From Setoptus koraiensis (Eukaryota > Arthropoda): a DNA stretch of 64,000 bases. The notes under the pieces are model-generated. The model was not told the origin of the DNA and made no database searches. It worked only from the letters and a program-made list of their open reading frames with translations. Made by a program: the position numbers and the translations under genes. Below, in pieces: positions 12,283 through 24,384 of the stretch. The stretch spans positions 2,976,001 to 3,040,000 of the forward strand of contig CM106585.1 in NCBI GenBank assembly GCA_048013815.1, given 5' to 3'. Position 1 is the stretch's first letter. Every line of letters starts with the position of its first letter.

Positions 12283-12890
12283 ATGGCAGGACTCCCGAGG
12301 TTAGTGCCAGCTAAATGCATTCTCTAGCTAGTTTTTAGAAAAGAAGAAATAGCTCATTATCTTCTATCATAATATTCTGAAAATATTCAGGCTGCTCGGC
12401 ATTGGGTTTGTAGGTTCATTGGCCGTAACATTGATGTTACTAGGTTGCATTCTACCAGGGTAATACAATGATGTCTAACTGGTTCTGCTCAATTTTATAA
12501 TCAACTACACACTGACTCGATTATTCTGATCGCTATTGTTTCATCCATCACATATATGTCAAATTTAACGTCAACGTTATAATGAATAGAAAATGGTGGC
12601 CATTACTAGTGATTGTATTTTATATATTCACTCCTTTGCCATTATTATTTGCATTAAGGACAGGCTATGACCCGATAGACGGAGATTCACCAAGCAAAGC
12701 TAGAGATCTTGCAATATTTTGTTGCACAGGCATGATTGTTTCAACGTTTGCATTTCCCATCTTGTTAACCCGAGCACCCATAGACAACCCGCGCCTAGAT
12801 GCAACTGGTTGCATTTTCACTGAATTGGCAACAATTTGTGTCTACGTGACATGCGGTTTATTTGCTGTTTCAATTAACGAAGAAGATTAG
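12283..12890 (+). CDS. LEPROT: LEPROT / LEPROTL1 / Vps55 family membrane protein, three exons
   Basis: Join 12283-12299, 12391-12459, 12590-12890, giving 128 residues plus stop; human LEPROT has 131. Exon 1 is only 17 nt (MAGLP plus two bases of Arg) with donor GTTAGT. Exon 2 encodes LLGIGFVGSLAVTLMLLGC and ends at a GTAATA donor. Exon 3 starts with KWWPLLVIVF after an AG at 12588-12589. Codon phases agree at both junctions. Four hydrophobic helices are visible (about 7-28, 31-51, 70-90, 100-120), with the family features YxPxxPxPxxF-like in helix 2 and TGxxVSxFxFPxxLxRA in helix 3. The family (yeast Vps55) acts in endosome-to-vacuole/lysosome sorting, and in vertebrates it lowers surface levels of leptin and growth-hormone receptors. 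The polypyrimidine tract before exon 3 is weak (AATGAATAG), but the homology resumes exactly at that point. The stop codon lies 21 bp from the convergent STRIP stop. Confidence 0.9.
12857..12862 (-). terminator. Poly(A) signal AATAAA for STRIP, inside the LEPROT coding exon
   Basis: TTTATT on the plus strand reads AATAAA on the minus strand, about 50 bp beyond the STRIP stop codon. It is the nearest canonical signal, so the STRIP 3' UTR would overlap the last coding exon of LEPROT in antisense. Confidence 0.5.
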
Positions 12891-12911
12891 TAAATTACCA
12901 CATGATGCGTT

Positions 12912-15749
12912 TCAAGCAGGCATCGGACTATCACTTTGTAACAAACAATCCCAATCTATGTTTCTTCCCAGTACCTCTTCTTTTAACCAAAATTCATAGT
13001 TATCGATAAAAGTTTTCGGTAGCGCATAGGGTCGATTCAAAACTGTAGCCAAGTCTTCGGGTTCATTTAGTAATATGTTATTTAAGTCAGTGGCCAGCTC
13101 TCCAAGTATTGTGGATGACTGATTTGGCGATGATTCATTATTGTTTTCGATCCAATTAGTTCCCAGTGTACTGAGCAATAGCATTTTACCTTCGTATCTT
13201 CTCTGGTGGAACTTGTTTATGCTACCTTGCAAGGCGAATTCTTCCGCCTGAAAGTCCCAAGGACGTGCTTCCATATCATTGCCATAGGCCCAGTCATCTG
13301 ATAGGCAAAATTGGAAGAAACGGAAAAGAAAAAGAATGTTAGTTGAATTTCAATTTTCTTTTAAATTGTTATATGACAGGAAAGTAAGTGCGGGTAAGGG
13401 AGAAAATAATTTACCTGTGAGCCTATGTCTAACTTTCTGATATATAGCACTGAGCAATTTCATATTAGTTTTTCTCCATTGTCTTCCTAAGAATTTTGCT
13501 TGCATTTTGATAAGTTTTAGAATGTAGAGTTGAAAAGTTGCTTGTCTCACGCTCAAGGCTCTTTTCAATGTCGGGGTAGACTTGAAAACCACTAGCATCA
13601 TGATCCTTGAGTGCTTCCATTTTGTCAGCTTATTCAATATCCTGACTAGATTAATGAAACTGAACATGTTTCGCCAACAGTACGGCTGAAATGAGCATAA
13701 CTCGAGCGTTTCAGTTGTGAACTCTGGCTGCTCACCAATAACACAAGCAGGAAACTCTATAGCTGATATTGTACTCTTCGATGAAGTTATACATTCATTG
13801 ACTTCTTGGTTAAGAAATTTCAAAATGAGGGGTATGCAATTAGCAAACATCAATTGTTGACTCATATATTCAAATTGATAGATATGGTTGACTTTGAAGT
13901 GCTTCAGTAGAAGAAGTAATATAGCTGAAATCGCTTTGATAATAATCTCTTTGTGCCGATTAGCGTCCACTCTTAGTTTCATTGATTGTATGATTGTCAT
14001 GGGCATCTCTTCCGGGACCATTTCCGACATAATATTGATAGATTCACTTTTGGTTTTTGACGTTGGCGCAGCTGCAAGTAATATTTTCAGCAGGGCTATG
14101 ACGTATTGTGGTAAACGGTATAAAATAGCTTTGTATATCCTTTCGACTGGTGTATTTAAAGTTTGATTGTCAAGTTCATCATGAGTTAGGGGGCATTGAA
14201 GCAATTCCGCCTCTCTCTCGAGTTGCTTGTCTGCTAGTGAGCAGTATAGGTGTTTCTGTAAAACCTTGAGTCCTTCCTTGATGGGCTCAGGTAACCCAGC
14301 AGTAGTGATCCGATCATTCGGAATGGTATAACCCAAAAATTTCCTTCTTATACTAGATAAATGTAAATCTATATCTTGCTGACGAACTTTTGGGGTCCAT
14401 GGAAGGCCCCTATCCAATTCATTACTCAGTATCGATTGATTGTCTTCATTTATGTCAGGTGCAATATGCCTATTCGGAGCGAGGCCGGTATTGTGATCGG
14501 GACCTTTGGTTGTAGAGTTAGTGGATGATTCTTTGGGCCAAGTATTGATAGAAATGTCATTTAGAGAATCGTTTTGAGAGAGATCTTTCGTTTCAGGTGT
14601 GCTCTCATCATCTTTCTGAGAAGTTGGCGCTTTCGCATCTGTCGAGGTAGTTTCATCAGATACTTCAGAATTTATGTCACAAGGGAACAGATCAATATTG
14701 TCATCTTTGCTGCTTGAACGATCCTCTTCATTGCGCTCCTCCGTAGAATCATCATCACCTTGCTCATTTTCACCATCCATGTCAAAGTTATTGTTGATGC
14801 ACTGTTGTAAAGCTACCATCGGATCATCGATTGCGGGCTGCTTGAAAACTCTTCGCCGATTTGAGTGTAGAGTTTTCTTTGGTTGTCCATCGTTGTTACC
14901 CTGCACTGTTGGAGGAGAACAAGGTCGTAGAGTTCGAGCAATATCCATTGTGTCTCCTGGAGCGGGCGCCAGTTTAGCGTTCATTCTTCTCAATTGGCGA
15001 AGATTTTTCAACCGATCGGAGCCACCAAGCGTCAAGAGAATCGTTTTCCAAATTAACAATGAGATCTTCTTGACTGGGTAATGGGGAGCAAGTCCGTTGC
15101 AAAAATCGTTCAACATTCTGAATAAAGTGATGACAAGAAACTCTCCTTTATCATCAACTCCGTCGTGTCCAGACGGTTCCTGTAGTTCGCTGATGAACTG
15201 TTCACGAAGATCTAGCACCACTTGGTCGTTGGCGTGAGTGGTCTTAGCTGAGTACATTGTTTCTGCAAACGTATAAAGTACGGACAGTATTAATCGTAGC
15301 TCGGATGATTCGCTTAAACCGGCTGCTGGAGGTCTAGGTTCAGGATTCCAACCAAGATCGGCTTCTTTGTGAAGCATCTGTACGAACACTTGAAATACTC
15401 CATGCACGTATAAGACAAAAACGTTTTGTTGGGCACTCTTAGCTTGTTCCTCTAATGTCAGGCATTCTCCAAAATTCCCTTGTGTCAGATATGCTAATGC
15501 TCTTAGTGATTTCAACCTAACAGGACGCGACACAACATCTACAGTTTGTAACAGGTTTGACAGGGCTCTGGATTTTTGTTCCTGACTCATCTGATACCAA
15601 GACAGGGGCAGGCCATAATCCTCCATGAGTTCCTCGAATGAGTTTCTGTTTGCGAAAAATTCATATTCCTCGCTGTATGAGTATAATTCACTGATTTCAT
15701 TTTGATAGCTATCCGAATCGGTATAGACAAAATCTATTTGATCGGCCAT
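12912..15749 (-). CDS. Strip: STRIP (striatin-interacting protein; FAM40/Far11 family), two exons
   Basis: Minus-strand join: exon 1 15749-13415, intron 13414-13298 (117 bp, donor ACAG/GTAAAT, acceptor TATCAG), exon 2 13297-12912; 906 residues plus stop. Recognisable family blocks are FANRNSFEELMEDYGLPLSW near residue 33, the N1221-domain segment PVKKISLLIWKTILLTLGG around 225, a poorly conserved acidic/Ser-rich linker (about 320-460), LYCSLADKQLEREAELLQC around 500, and the C-terminal DUF3402 region, with YQKVRHRLTDDWAYGND restored exactly across the splice junction and ARPWDFQAEEFAL after it. STRIP proteins are core subunits of STRIPAK, the striatin-PP2A complex that controls Hippo-family kinases, cytoskeleton and axonal endosome traffic. 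Human STRIP1 is about 837 residues; the excess here sits mostly in the linker. The start has no upstream in-frame alternative that I favour. Neighbours: tail-to-tail with LEPROT and head-to-head with BTBD8. Confidence 0.95.
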
Positions 15750-18261
15750 GGCTTGTTTTAAATTATGTTACGTTGTTGTGTGACAATAGTGATCGACTGA
15801 CACATTTGGGTTCCAAATCGGAAGACAAATAATGACGCTAGGGAACAATTGGTGTGAGGAAAGAGACGATATTTACACTTTTTCCAATCTGCTTGGCGAA
15901 GTCATCATTTTTATTGGTCGTTGCTCTAGCATAAAAAGTTGTTTATTTTGATTCTATTGAGCATTTATTCAAGCAGATGGAAGTACGTGTTTCTCGACGT
16001 GAGGTGGCGCATCGTCTGTTCATATTATTCTGCGCGATCCTGCAGATACGACGAGTACCTGCTACTCGCCGACACTGCACATGAAAATCCAAGTGCCCCG
16101 CCCTGGCGGACTCACAATGAAATACGCTAATGCTGATCTTGTGAAAATTGACTTGTTAAGTGCGCCGTATATTGTGAAAATAACGTCTGTTTACACAGGA
16201 CTTTTCACAAATAGTTCGCAATAATAGCGCCAAATTCAAAGTCGAAAATTGCAAAGATATTCATCGACGACCACATTTCATCGACGGCTTGCCAAACTTG
16301 TTATTGAGTTTGCTTTTGATGTTTAGCACTGTCATCTACACATAGGAACATCATCACAAATGCTAATGAACACCTGTACTGGTCAGCGAATGGCGAACTC
16401 CAAACAGTGAGACATGTCCATGTCTCACAACTGGACCCTTTGTTTTGTGATACCTTCAAGACAAGTTAGCTTGGAAGTTGTTTTATGTGTGTGTCACTCT
16501 CACATAAAAGCTGCTTTTCTAATTACCTGCATCTATCTAGAGAGTACAATAATCATGTGCGAATGTCTAGCAGCGTTTTGTATTCTTGTTTGCTGGTCCA
16601 GAGAAGAGATGCCTCCAAGGAATTGTATGACAAGTTGATAGGAGACTAACAAGGTAATAATGAGACAAAGAATTTTGTAAAACACACGAAAAACTCATTG
16701 GGAATAAGTTGGTTGTTGATATTGTTTTGTTTGTTGCACACTTCTAGAAATAGATAGATGCTCTCCAGCAGACTATTACATAAAAAGTAATCTGTCTATG
16801 TAAGGTGATGGCTGTTGTTGCGCCATTTAGTCCATGCGCGAAAGACTTGAACAGTAACAACAACAACAACGGCAGAGAATTGATGACGACGACGACGACG
16901 AGGCGTAACATCTTTCGAAGCCTCGGAATGCACTCCATTTCGATTGTGTTAACAAGAATGCATTTAGGTTAAGTGCAGTGTGAGGCACATTCTCGGCTTC
17001 TTTTATGCACATTCTGGCGTGGCTCTGCTGCATTACATAATGTTTTATGCTCAAAACCACCGACAACAATATTGGACAATAATAAAAAAAATCGGTCAGC
17101 TACAACAATACATTTATTTATTTATGACCATGTAACAACTCACCATCAAATATATCTATCCGAGAGAGATAGTACATGATAAAAAATATTATCAGTTTGA
17201 TTCTGGCTGTCTGACTGATTGACCAAAGCACATATACAAACGATAAGCACACTCTAATATGCTCAAGAGAGAGCTCTTGAGGGTACTTCACGTATGTGTG
17301 TCGTCAGACAGATTAGCTCAAGTCGAAATGTAATAAGTTGTGTCAGTGCATGACTCAATTAATTTAGCTTTATCAGTCAAGTGAGAAAGAATATAGTATA
17401 TACAGGAAAAATGTATTATCATTACAAGCATTTAGAAAGGAGAGAAAGCTCAAAACAGAGATAAACTTGGCCAGTAGTATCAACTTGATGGCAATCCACG
17501 CAAATATTATTATTTGCTATATTTACTCACTGTTTTGATAAGATAGCAGAAGCAACATCGGCGGCATCATCTTAAAGTTCAATCAAGTTTATACAAACAA
17601 CGTTACGTCTATTTTGAGACACACACACACACTACGCTTTTATTTATTTATTTACATGTGTGAATCACAACAAACAACATTCTGGCAATAGATAATGATA
17701 ATTATTTCAATCATCTAACTATCCAAACATCCCACAAGACACTTATATATTTCAGATAACACATGTACTGTAATGTAGACCATATACAGAACAACAGTGT
17801 TTTCGAGATACAGTAGTCTAAATACATCCCATGAGTTGCAAAAGGAATGAAGCGTGTCACAGATAAAACAAACCAACGCTCATGTGGAAAACAGCAGGAG
17901 CCTTCATCTCAAAAATCCGTGTTCCAATGCTGACAAATCTATGCAATTATCACAACGCTGCAAAAACATTTCAATTGAACAACGACTGCTCATTTATAAA
18001 AAGTGCCATATCACCACTGCTACCACTCTTCTATACATTACCAATTTACATGTTAAACAATCAGTTCAATTCTAGCTCTACTGTTATCTGATTAATTCAC
18101 CACTAAAGGACCAGTTATATTTGTAATTACCATAATTGGCTATTGAAAGCGCTGATTTCTCTTTGAACAGCAACTACCAGGTTTTATAAGAGCTTATTGT
18201 CATCAAATCAATTAAAGGTTTAAACCAATAATAATCACAAACAGAGACCACATTATTTGCG
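15750..18261. other. Intergenic spacer upstream of STRIP, nothing recognised
   Basis: AT-rich non-coding DNA between the divergent STRIP and BTBD8 genes. It contains short CA and CGA tracts (for example 16885-16905, 17620-17632) and an imperfect palindrome at 17263-17282. The STRIP promoter must lie in its left part, but I see no clear TATA box. Confidence 0.5.
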
Positions 18262-18525
18262 ATGACTAAAATCAACAATCTACAGGCAACAAAACCAACC
18301 ATAGATGACAATCCTACTCAGACCGATCTTCGACCTGAAACAAATTACGCAATCAAAACGAACAAGCAATCTCCTTCATCTGAAACCTTGTCCACGGGAC
18401 AACAACAGCAAGTATCCGAGAAAAAGCAGTACCCTCCGACGCCAGCTTGGTTTTTCACATTGGGAAGCAAACCAGACGCGTGGGGTCCATGTCCAGGGCA
18501 CATGTTTAAAGAATCTGAGAAATGA
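18262..18525 (+). CDS. Small ORF, 87 aa, unrecognised
   Basis: An ATG with purine (G) at -3 opens an 87-codon frame. The first half is polar and disordered (Thr/Asn/Gln/Ser-rich). The last third is enriched in aromatic residues, Pro and Gly, with the segment TPAWFFTLGSKPDAWGPCPG, and the frame ends FKESEK-stop. Amino-acid use differs from the Leu/Ile/Phe/Tyr-heavy random frames seen elsewhere in this AT-rich DNA, which is why I list it. It lies about 0.5 kb upstream of BTBD8 on the same strand, so it could be a separate small gene or an alternative upstream exon. No family is recognised; chance ORF remains a real possibility. Confidence 0.3.
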   Translation: MTKINNLQATKPTIDDNPTQTDLRPETNYAIKTNKQSPSSETLSTGQQQQVSEKKQYPPTPAWFFTLGSKPDAWGPCPGHMFKESEK

Positions 18526-19067
18526 AACTGGGAGGTGGCTATTGAAAACAGTTCCAGTTCATAACGCACAAGTTACAAATAACTAGCTGGGAAACGATCA
18601 CATTATAACTACAATAATGAAATAATATATATATCTATTTACTTATGATCGATCGTAATCATCATCTCAATTATTACCAAACGAGGTAGTAATCATTTTT
18701 TCCGATGTAACTTTCATAGTCTGATTCAGATATAGTCTCACAACAACATTTGTATTGCTACAGAATCGAATTCCACTATCAACCAACGTCAACCATCGAT
18801 TGTTCGAATTTTGCAATCATTCTTGCCGAACTTCATTAATTGCAATCTTACATACTGTCGCTTTGTACCTGTATATTGGTATATACTATCAGACATTCAC
18901 AAATATATCTCATAGTTTACATATGTCAACATAAATATATACATTTATATATTTGTTCTCATCAAACTAACATATTATAGCACGTACACATATGGCAAGC
19001 GTATCTAAAATTTATCATCGGACATTTAAAGCAAAAAGATTGATCACGACACTCATGGACGTAATTG
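18526..19067. other. BTBD8 upstream region / 5' UTR
   Basis: AT-rich, non-coding. A short upstream ORF (ATG 19055, stop TAG 19079-19081) overlaps the BTBD8 start codon in another frame. An in-frame stop at 19062-19064 fixes the main ATG at 19068 unless a splice acceptor lies in between. Confidence 0.5.
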
Positions 19068-22000
19068 ATGGCGGACAGTAGTACATCGAATTGTCATTAT
19101 AACTTTATTACTGATGCCTTCGAACAACCTAAATCCACAACATTATCTATGAATGCAGCAAACCAACGCAATCACTTCAAACCTACTAAAGCTTTCCTGG
19201 ACAAATGTGCAACCAGCCAGCAGACTCTTCTCGATCATATCACGTCTCAGTATCATGAAGAATTGAGAAGTTTATACCAAAGTGAACTAAATGCAGATAT
19301 CATTATCAAAATAGGAGAAAACTTTAACAAGTCTCTACATAGATGCATTCTAGCCTCAAGAGTTTATAAATTCTACAATACCTTGAGGTTATTTACAGAT
19401 GACAATACATTTAATCAGGATAATTCATCCATAACAACAGGACAGGAAAATTCATTGTCCCTGGGTACCTCTTATAGCGAACCAAATTTCGTCTTTAAGA
19501 AACAAGTCTATTCTATACCATCCGAATTGATTAGCCCGGAGCTATTTCAAAATTTTGTCAGGCGAATCTACCTTGATGTGGATGTACATGAAGAAGAATT
19601 AAGACTGACAACTAAATTTGGCGATTGGCTCAAGTTGAATAGGCCCCATCTTATAAGAAACATTCCAAAAAGATACTCACCCAATCACAAATTAACTTTT
19701 CGTACAATCATACCAGATTTTGATGTCAGCGATCCTGCCCCTTTGACCAACATTGCTACAGCAAGGCCACCAACAATGTCTACACAGTCAGATAGTATAG
19801 AGAGCGGTACAACCAGCAATAATAATAACAATAAGATGGATTCTTTGGACAGGATATCGAAACCATTAATTGGTGTACCAAAGGATGAAGAGCAACAATT
19901 AATTACAGAGCGTAATGATGGAAGAGAACAAGAGCCCGTGTCAGAGCTTGACGGTGTTACACCATCCCTTACCCGTACTGATACTTTTGAAAGACTTACA
20001 CCATCAACTAACAAATTAGAAAAGACTGACTCCGATGCTCAACTAAGCTCAATGGACAAGACTGTCACAGGTGAAACTCAAAAGAGCGATGATAAAGTCA
20101 CTAGTATGGATAGTAATCAATCATCAGGTATGAATGCTCATTTAATTTCTAGTCAAGATGATGACAGGAGCGATTATGGAGCAGACGTCTCTAGCGTAGA
20201 TGGATCTAATGCACCCACGCCAACATCCAATGCTCAATCATCGAGCTTGTTGACATCATTGTCGTCAGCAAAAGATCCGAGCAGTGCAAAATCAAATTCA
20301 TCATCACAATCGACCCAAATCGTACCTAAGCAAAGGACTAGTACAATACAAGCATCATCATCAACATCGTTACGTCAATCTCTTTTACAGAACAACAATG
20401 AAACTTCTAGCAAGAGTAAAAGCAACATAGCGAGTAATTCAATAACGGCAAATAAATCTTCGGTCGGTAAGGGGCAAGATTATCAACCTGTAGCTCAAAA
20501 AAGGGTCAACGCTGTATGCAAAGCACCGGCAGCAAATCGCGTGACTTCAACGGTGAAGCCCACTGTACAGCAACAGTCGCCAACAAATCCTATAGTCACT
20601 CGTGCTAAACCAATCTCTTTAGAGCGAGCTCAATCACCGATACTGGTGGGCAAACAATCTAGGCACCAATTCAAATCGTCAGGTAATAGTCAAATAAAAT
20701 CTGTTGGCCAGGATAGAAAAACAGCAGGCACCCCTCAACAGCAAACTGATTATGAATCGGAAACACTTGGCTCCGAAATCAATGACTCCGGCTCTTATGC
20801 AATCGATGCATCATCATCTGGTCCAGGTGGATATGTATCAATAGATAGGCACACTCTTGCCTCTTATTCGAGACTGGCCGAAGCAATGACGAGGATGTTC
20901 CTCGAAGAGATTGAATCGGACGTGATAATCAACGTTGGTGCATCGAAACAGATAAAAGCACACAAGTGTATTCTTGCCACTAGATCGGCTTACCTGGCGG
21001 AGGCGATTGAAAAACAACACGTTCTGCTGTTGGAAAATATCACAGCCGGTCAAGCAACAGCTGTTCAACAACAAAACAGAGACGATGACGATAATTCCAA
21101 CAATGACGAATCTTCATCAGCAGAATTAGCGACAGCGCGTAGAGTAGAGGATGACATGAAAACGAAACAAGTTTACATAAATCTGACTGATTTCTCTTAC
21201 ACAACTGTTCATTTCGCTGTTTTACATTTATATTCGGGAATTGTCAAAGTTTCAGATGAACTGGAATTAGAGGAGCTAGCCAAACTCACCCATCTATTGC
21301 ACGTGGGAACTTTACGTCAAGTTTGTCAACACAATTTGCGTATGACTTTTTGCCATTTTTTCCATAAGCCTTGTAATATTTGCACACTTGGCGTACTAAA
21401 GACATTACCGCTAGCCTGGCGATACGATTATTCCGATCTATACACAAAATGTCTGCAATGGATTGGAACGCATTTCGCGCAAATATTCTGTTTGAAAGAA
21501 TTCTCTGAATTGCGACCAACCGACCTGATCGAAGAATGCTACGCAGCGACACTCAATCAATTGCAACCGGACAACATAATACAGCGTACCCTGGAATGCC
21601 AAAAATTATTGAAGAGCCTGCCCAGAGTTAAGTGGTCAGAAACTATAGTGGGTTTAGTAGGTCGACAACTTGAGGATTTCTGTCACTATGTCGCCGAAAA
21701 CTACGACAAAATCATACAAACAGAATCATTTATGAGCTTAGGTAAAAATTGCTGGGAATGTGAAATATTGGAAGAGAATCTATTGGCTGCCATGAATCAT
21801 TTAAAGCCAGACATGGGATGTAAATGTCTTGTTTTATTGCACAAAATAGAGTGTTCCAACGAAACATTCAACGATGATTCCTCTAACCATGTTAGTGAAT
21901 CATTTGCAAACTTAGTTTGTAAGATGCGCAAATATTGCGAACGATATCTGATTCGCGAAGCGGCACAAGTTGTGCATTGCTCCTCTTGGAAACAAATGCC

Positions 22001-22383
22001 TCTATCGCTGCAACGTAAAATCAAGGATCAGGCCCTAATAACTGTTGATTTTGACGATCCAACCCGTCATTTAAGCACCAAGCCAAAGTTAACCTCCAGT
22101 ATGAATAGAAGAATCAATCAGCAATCACCATCGCAACATCATCATCATTCCGGCCAAAATAGTAGCGGGGACGACGGAAACAAATCGTCATCGATAGCAA
22201 AATCGAGTCCAAGTGCCGGAGCACAGCTACCACCGATGAAAAGCAAAAAAATTGTATCTCGCCACGTCAAAGTGTAAGTATTTTGCTAGACTAACACATT
22301 CGCATCGCTTGACTTTTAACTGGCTAGATAATTGATTTTTACCACCTTTATCATTATTTTCTTTTGTCAACAGGCTGAAATAA
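19068..22383 (+). CDS. BTBD8: BTBD8-like protein with two BTB/POZ domains
   Basis: Join 19068-22273 and 22374-22383; 1071 residues plus stop. The strong donor AAAGT/GTAAGT and the acceptor TTTTGTCAACAG give a last exon of only 10 coding bases, so the C terminus reads HVKVLK; without splicing it would end HVKV. BTB domain 1 covers about residues 68-190 (SELNADIIIKIGENF... HRCILASRVYKFY). A Ser/Thr/Gln-rich linker of about 400 residues follows. BTB domain 2 is at about 600-750 (EEIESDVIINVG... AHKCILATRSAYL), followed by a BACK-like helical region with the BTBD8-typical WSETIVGLVGRQLEDFCHYV. The tail is His/Ser-rich and basic. In vertebrates the BTBD8 locus also makes APache, which links to AP2 in clathrin-mediated synaptic-vesicle endocytosis; that C-terminal half is not seen here. 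Classification as BTBD8 is firm; endocytic function in this animal is inference. Confidence 0.88.
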
Positions 22384-22645
22384 TGATTCACCTTATCATA
22401 AGCCATAGTTATTCCGTCAAGGATGACAGATCAGGATAGGTCAAGTCATCGGATAGAGACTTAAATAAACATTGACAGTTTCCTAAATAATGCCGATTCT
22501 ACTATTTATTGCTCTCAATAGATATTTTCTGATTTGCACCTCTACATGGGTTTACGCTCTCATTTTAGCAATAAATGGTACACAGCAAGACAATTTACTT
22601 GCGGAGAAGCTAGTGTTACAATAAACAATATGATATCAATGCATT
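22384..22645. other. BTBD8 3' flank
   Basis: Non-coding sequence between the BTBD8 stop and the first assembly gap. An AATAAA at about 22464-22469 (within ACTTAAATAAACATT) lies roughly 85 bp after the stop and is a good poly(A) signal candidate. Confidence 0.5.
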
Positions 22646-23145
22646 NNNNNNNNNNNNNNNNNNNNNNNNNNNNNNNNNNNNNNNNNNNNNNNNNNNNNNN
22701 NNNNNNNNNNNNNNNNNNNNNNNNNNNNNNNNNNNNNNNNNNNNNNNNNNNNNNNNNNNNNNNNNNNNNNNNNNNNNNNNNNNNNNNNNNNNNNNNNNNN
22801 NNNNNNNNNNNNNNNNNNNNNNNNNNNNNNNNNNNNNNNNNNNNNNNNNNNNNNNNNNNNNNNNNNNNNNNNNNNNNNNNNNNNNNNNNNNNNNNNNNNN
22901 NNNNNNNNNNNNNNNNNNNNNNNNNNNNNNNNNNNNNNNNNNNNNNNNNNNNNNNNNNNNNNNNNNNNNNNNNNNNNNNNNNNNNNNNNNNNNNNNNNNN
23001 NNNNNNNNNNNNNNNNNNNNNNNNNNNNNNNNNNNNNNNNNNNNNNNNNNNNNNNNNNNNNNNNNNNNNNNNNNNNNNNNNNNNNNNNNNNNNNNNNNNN
23101 NNNNNNNNNNNNNNNNNNNNNNNNNNNNNNNNNNNNNNNNNNNNN
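22646..23145. other. Assembly gap (500 N)
   Basis: A run of exactly 500 N, a placeholder length, so the true distance is unknown. The open frames that appear to span it are artefacts. Confidence 1.
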
Positions 23146-23240
23146 AGCATGTAGTGCGCGGCTTTTAATGTTTACGCTCAATCAATACTGCACCTTTAAC
23201 TATGGAGAGATACACGCAGACAGAAGAGTTGTTTGTGCGC

Positions 23241-23350
23241 CTGTTGTTGTTGTTGTTGTTGCTGTTGTTGTTGTCTTGTTGTCGTCTTGTTTATTCACTT
23301 GTGTGTTTGTGTGTTGTTGTTTTTGCTGTGTTGTTGTTGTTGTTGTTGTT
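23241..23350. repeat. (GTT)n trinucleotide tracts
   Basis: Two GTT-rich blocks (about 23241-23280 and 23327-23350) separated by a TG-rich stretch, directly right of the first gap. Such tracts may have broken the assembly here. Confidence 0.8.
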
Positions 23351-24190
23351 TGTGAATGTCTAGTGAGTTATTACCATCTCCCCCGTCTTCTCTTCTTCCA
23401 CACACCATCACCGTCTACGTCATCACCGTCACCGTCGTCGCCGCTGCCGTCGGCGCCGCTGGTGTCGCCACCACCGCGCCACCAAGCCATTGCATAGTTT
23501 GGGGTGGTTGCGTGAAGAGACAAGCGAGCGAGCGAGCGAGCTAGCGAGTCCTCCTACACTCAATGTGTCTCCTGTGTCTGCTGGGCGTAACGTCATCGGC
23601 ATCCACATTTGTAGTTGGAGAATCGCACTGCAGGCGGCGCACTTCATTGCGACAACCGCGCCAGTACAATGGTAGCGCCATTTGCCAATCCCTCTATGTG
23701 TGTTGCAGGCAGTTATTTAGTTTGCAACGCGCACATACGCACCGCGCAAGTGCCCAGCATCGGCAGCAGCACAATCAGGTCAGCGACACCCTGTGCCGTG
23801 TGCGCCACGCGTCAGCCGGCTCACTCCAATTGACCGTGCATTGAATTTATGCGCCGGGCACGTTTCTTGTTCCGACTACTGTGCGCCGCGACATGTTGGC
23901 GCGCTACCCCACTGTGCCCATGCGAATACGAAGCGTGTATGAGATGCTTGTAAATCTACTGACAAATCCACTGCAGTCTGCAGACTGCAATGAATGCCGC
24001 AGCAGCGCATAGTAACCTTTTTTACGCTGATTCTAATGCCATGCACCATCGGAGCAATGCACCTCGCAGCAGCGCACCTCGCAGCACTCGAGCGCACTCG
24101 CATTGGTGCAATCCACTTATTGCTGCAATGTGGTGCAGCATTGTGACTCACAATCTGTGACTCACTTGATTGTTAATTCTGTGCGGCTCA

Positions 24191-24372
24191 CCGCCTGCAC
24201 CACTTGCACCGCCTGCACCACTTGCACCGCCTGCACCACTCGCACCACTCGCACCACTCGCACCACTCGCACCACTCGCACCACTCGCACCACTCGCACC
24301 ACTCGCACCACTCGCACCACTCGCACCACTCGCACCACTCGCACCACTCGCACCACTTGCACCGCTTGCATC
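24191..24372. repeat. 9-bp minisatellite, unit CGCACCACT
   Basis: The core 24241-24357 is 13 consecutive copies of CGCACCACT. To its left lie diverged units of the type GCACCGCCT/GCACCACTT, and the array decays to the right. Because the unit is a multiple of three it is open in several frames on both strands, giving repetitive pseudo-proteins that I do not annotate. Confidence 0.95.
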
Positions 24373-24384
24373 ACTCAAACCGAA

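Noticed and set aside
22534-23181. ORFs of about 180-206 codons around the first gap
   Set aside because: Almost entirely N; not real coding sequence.
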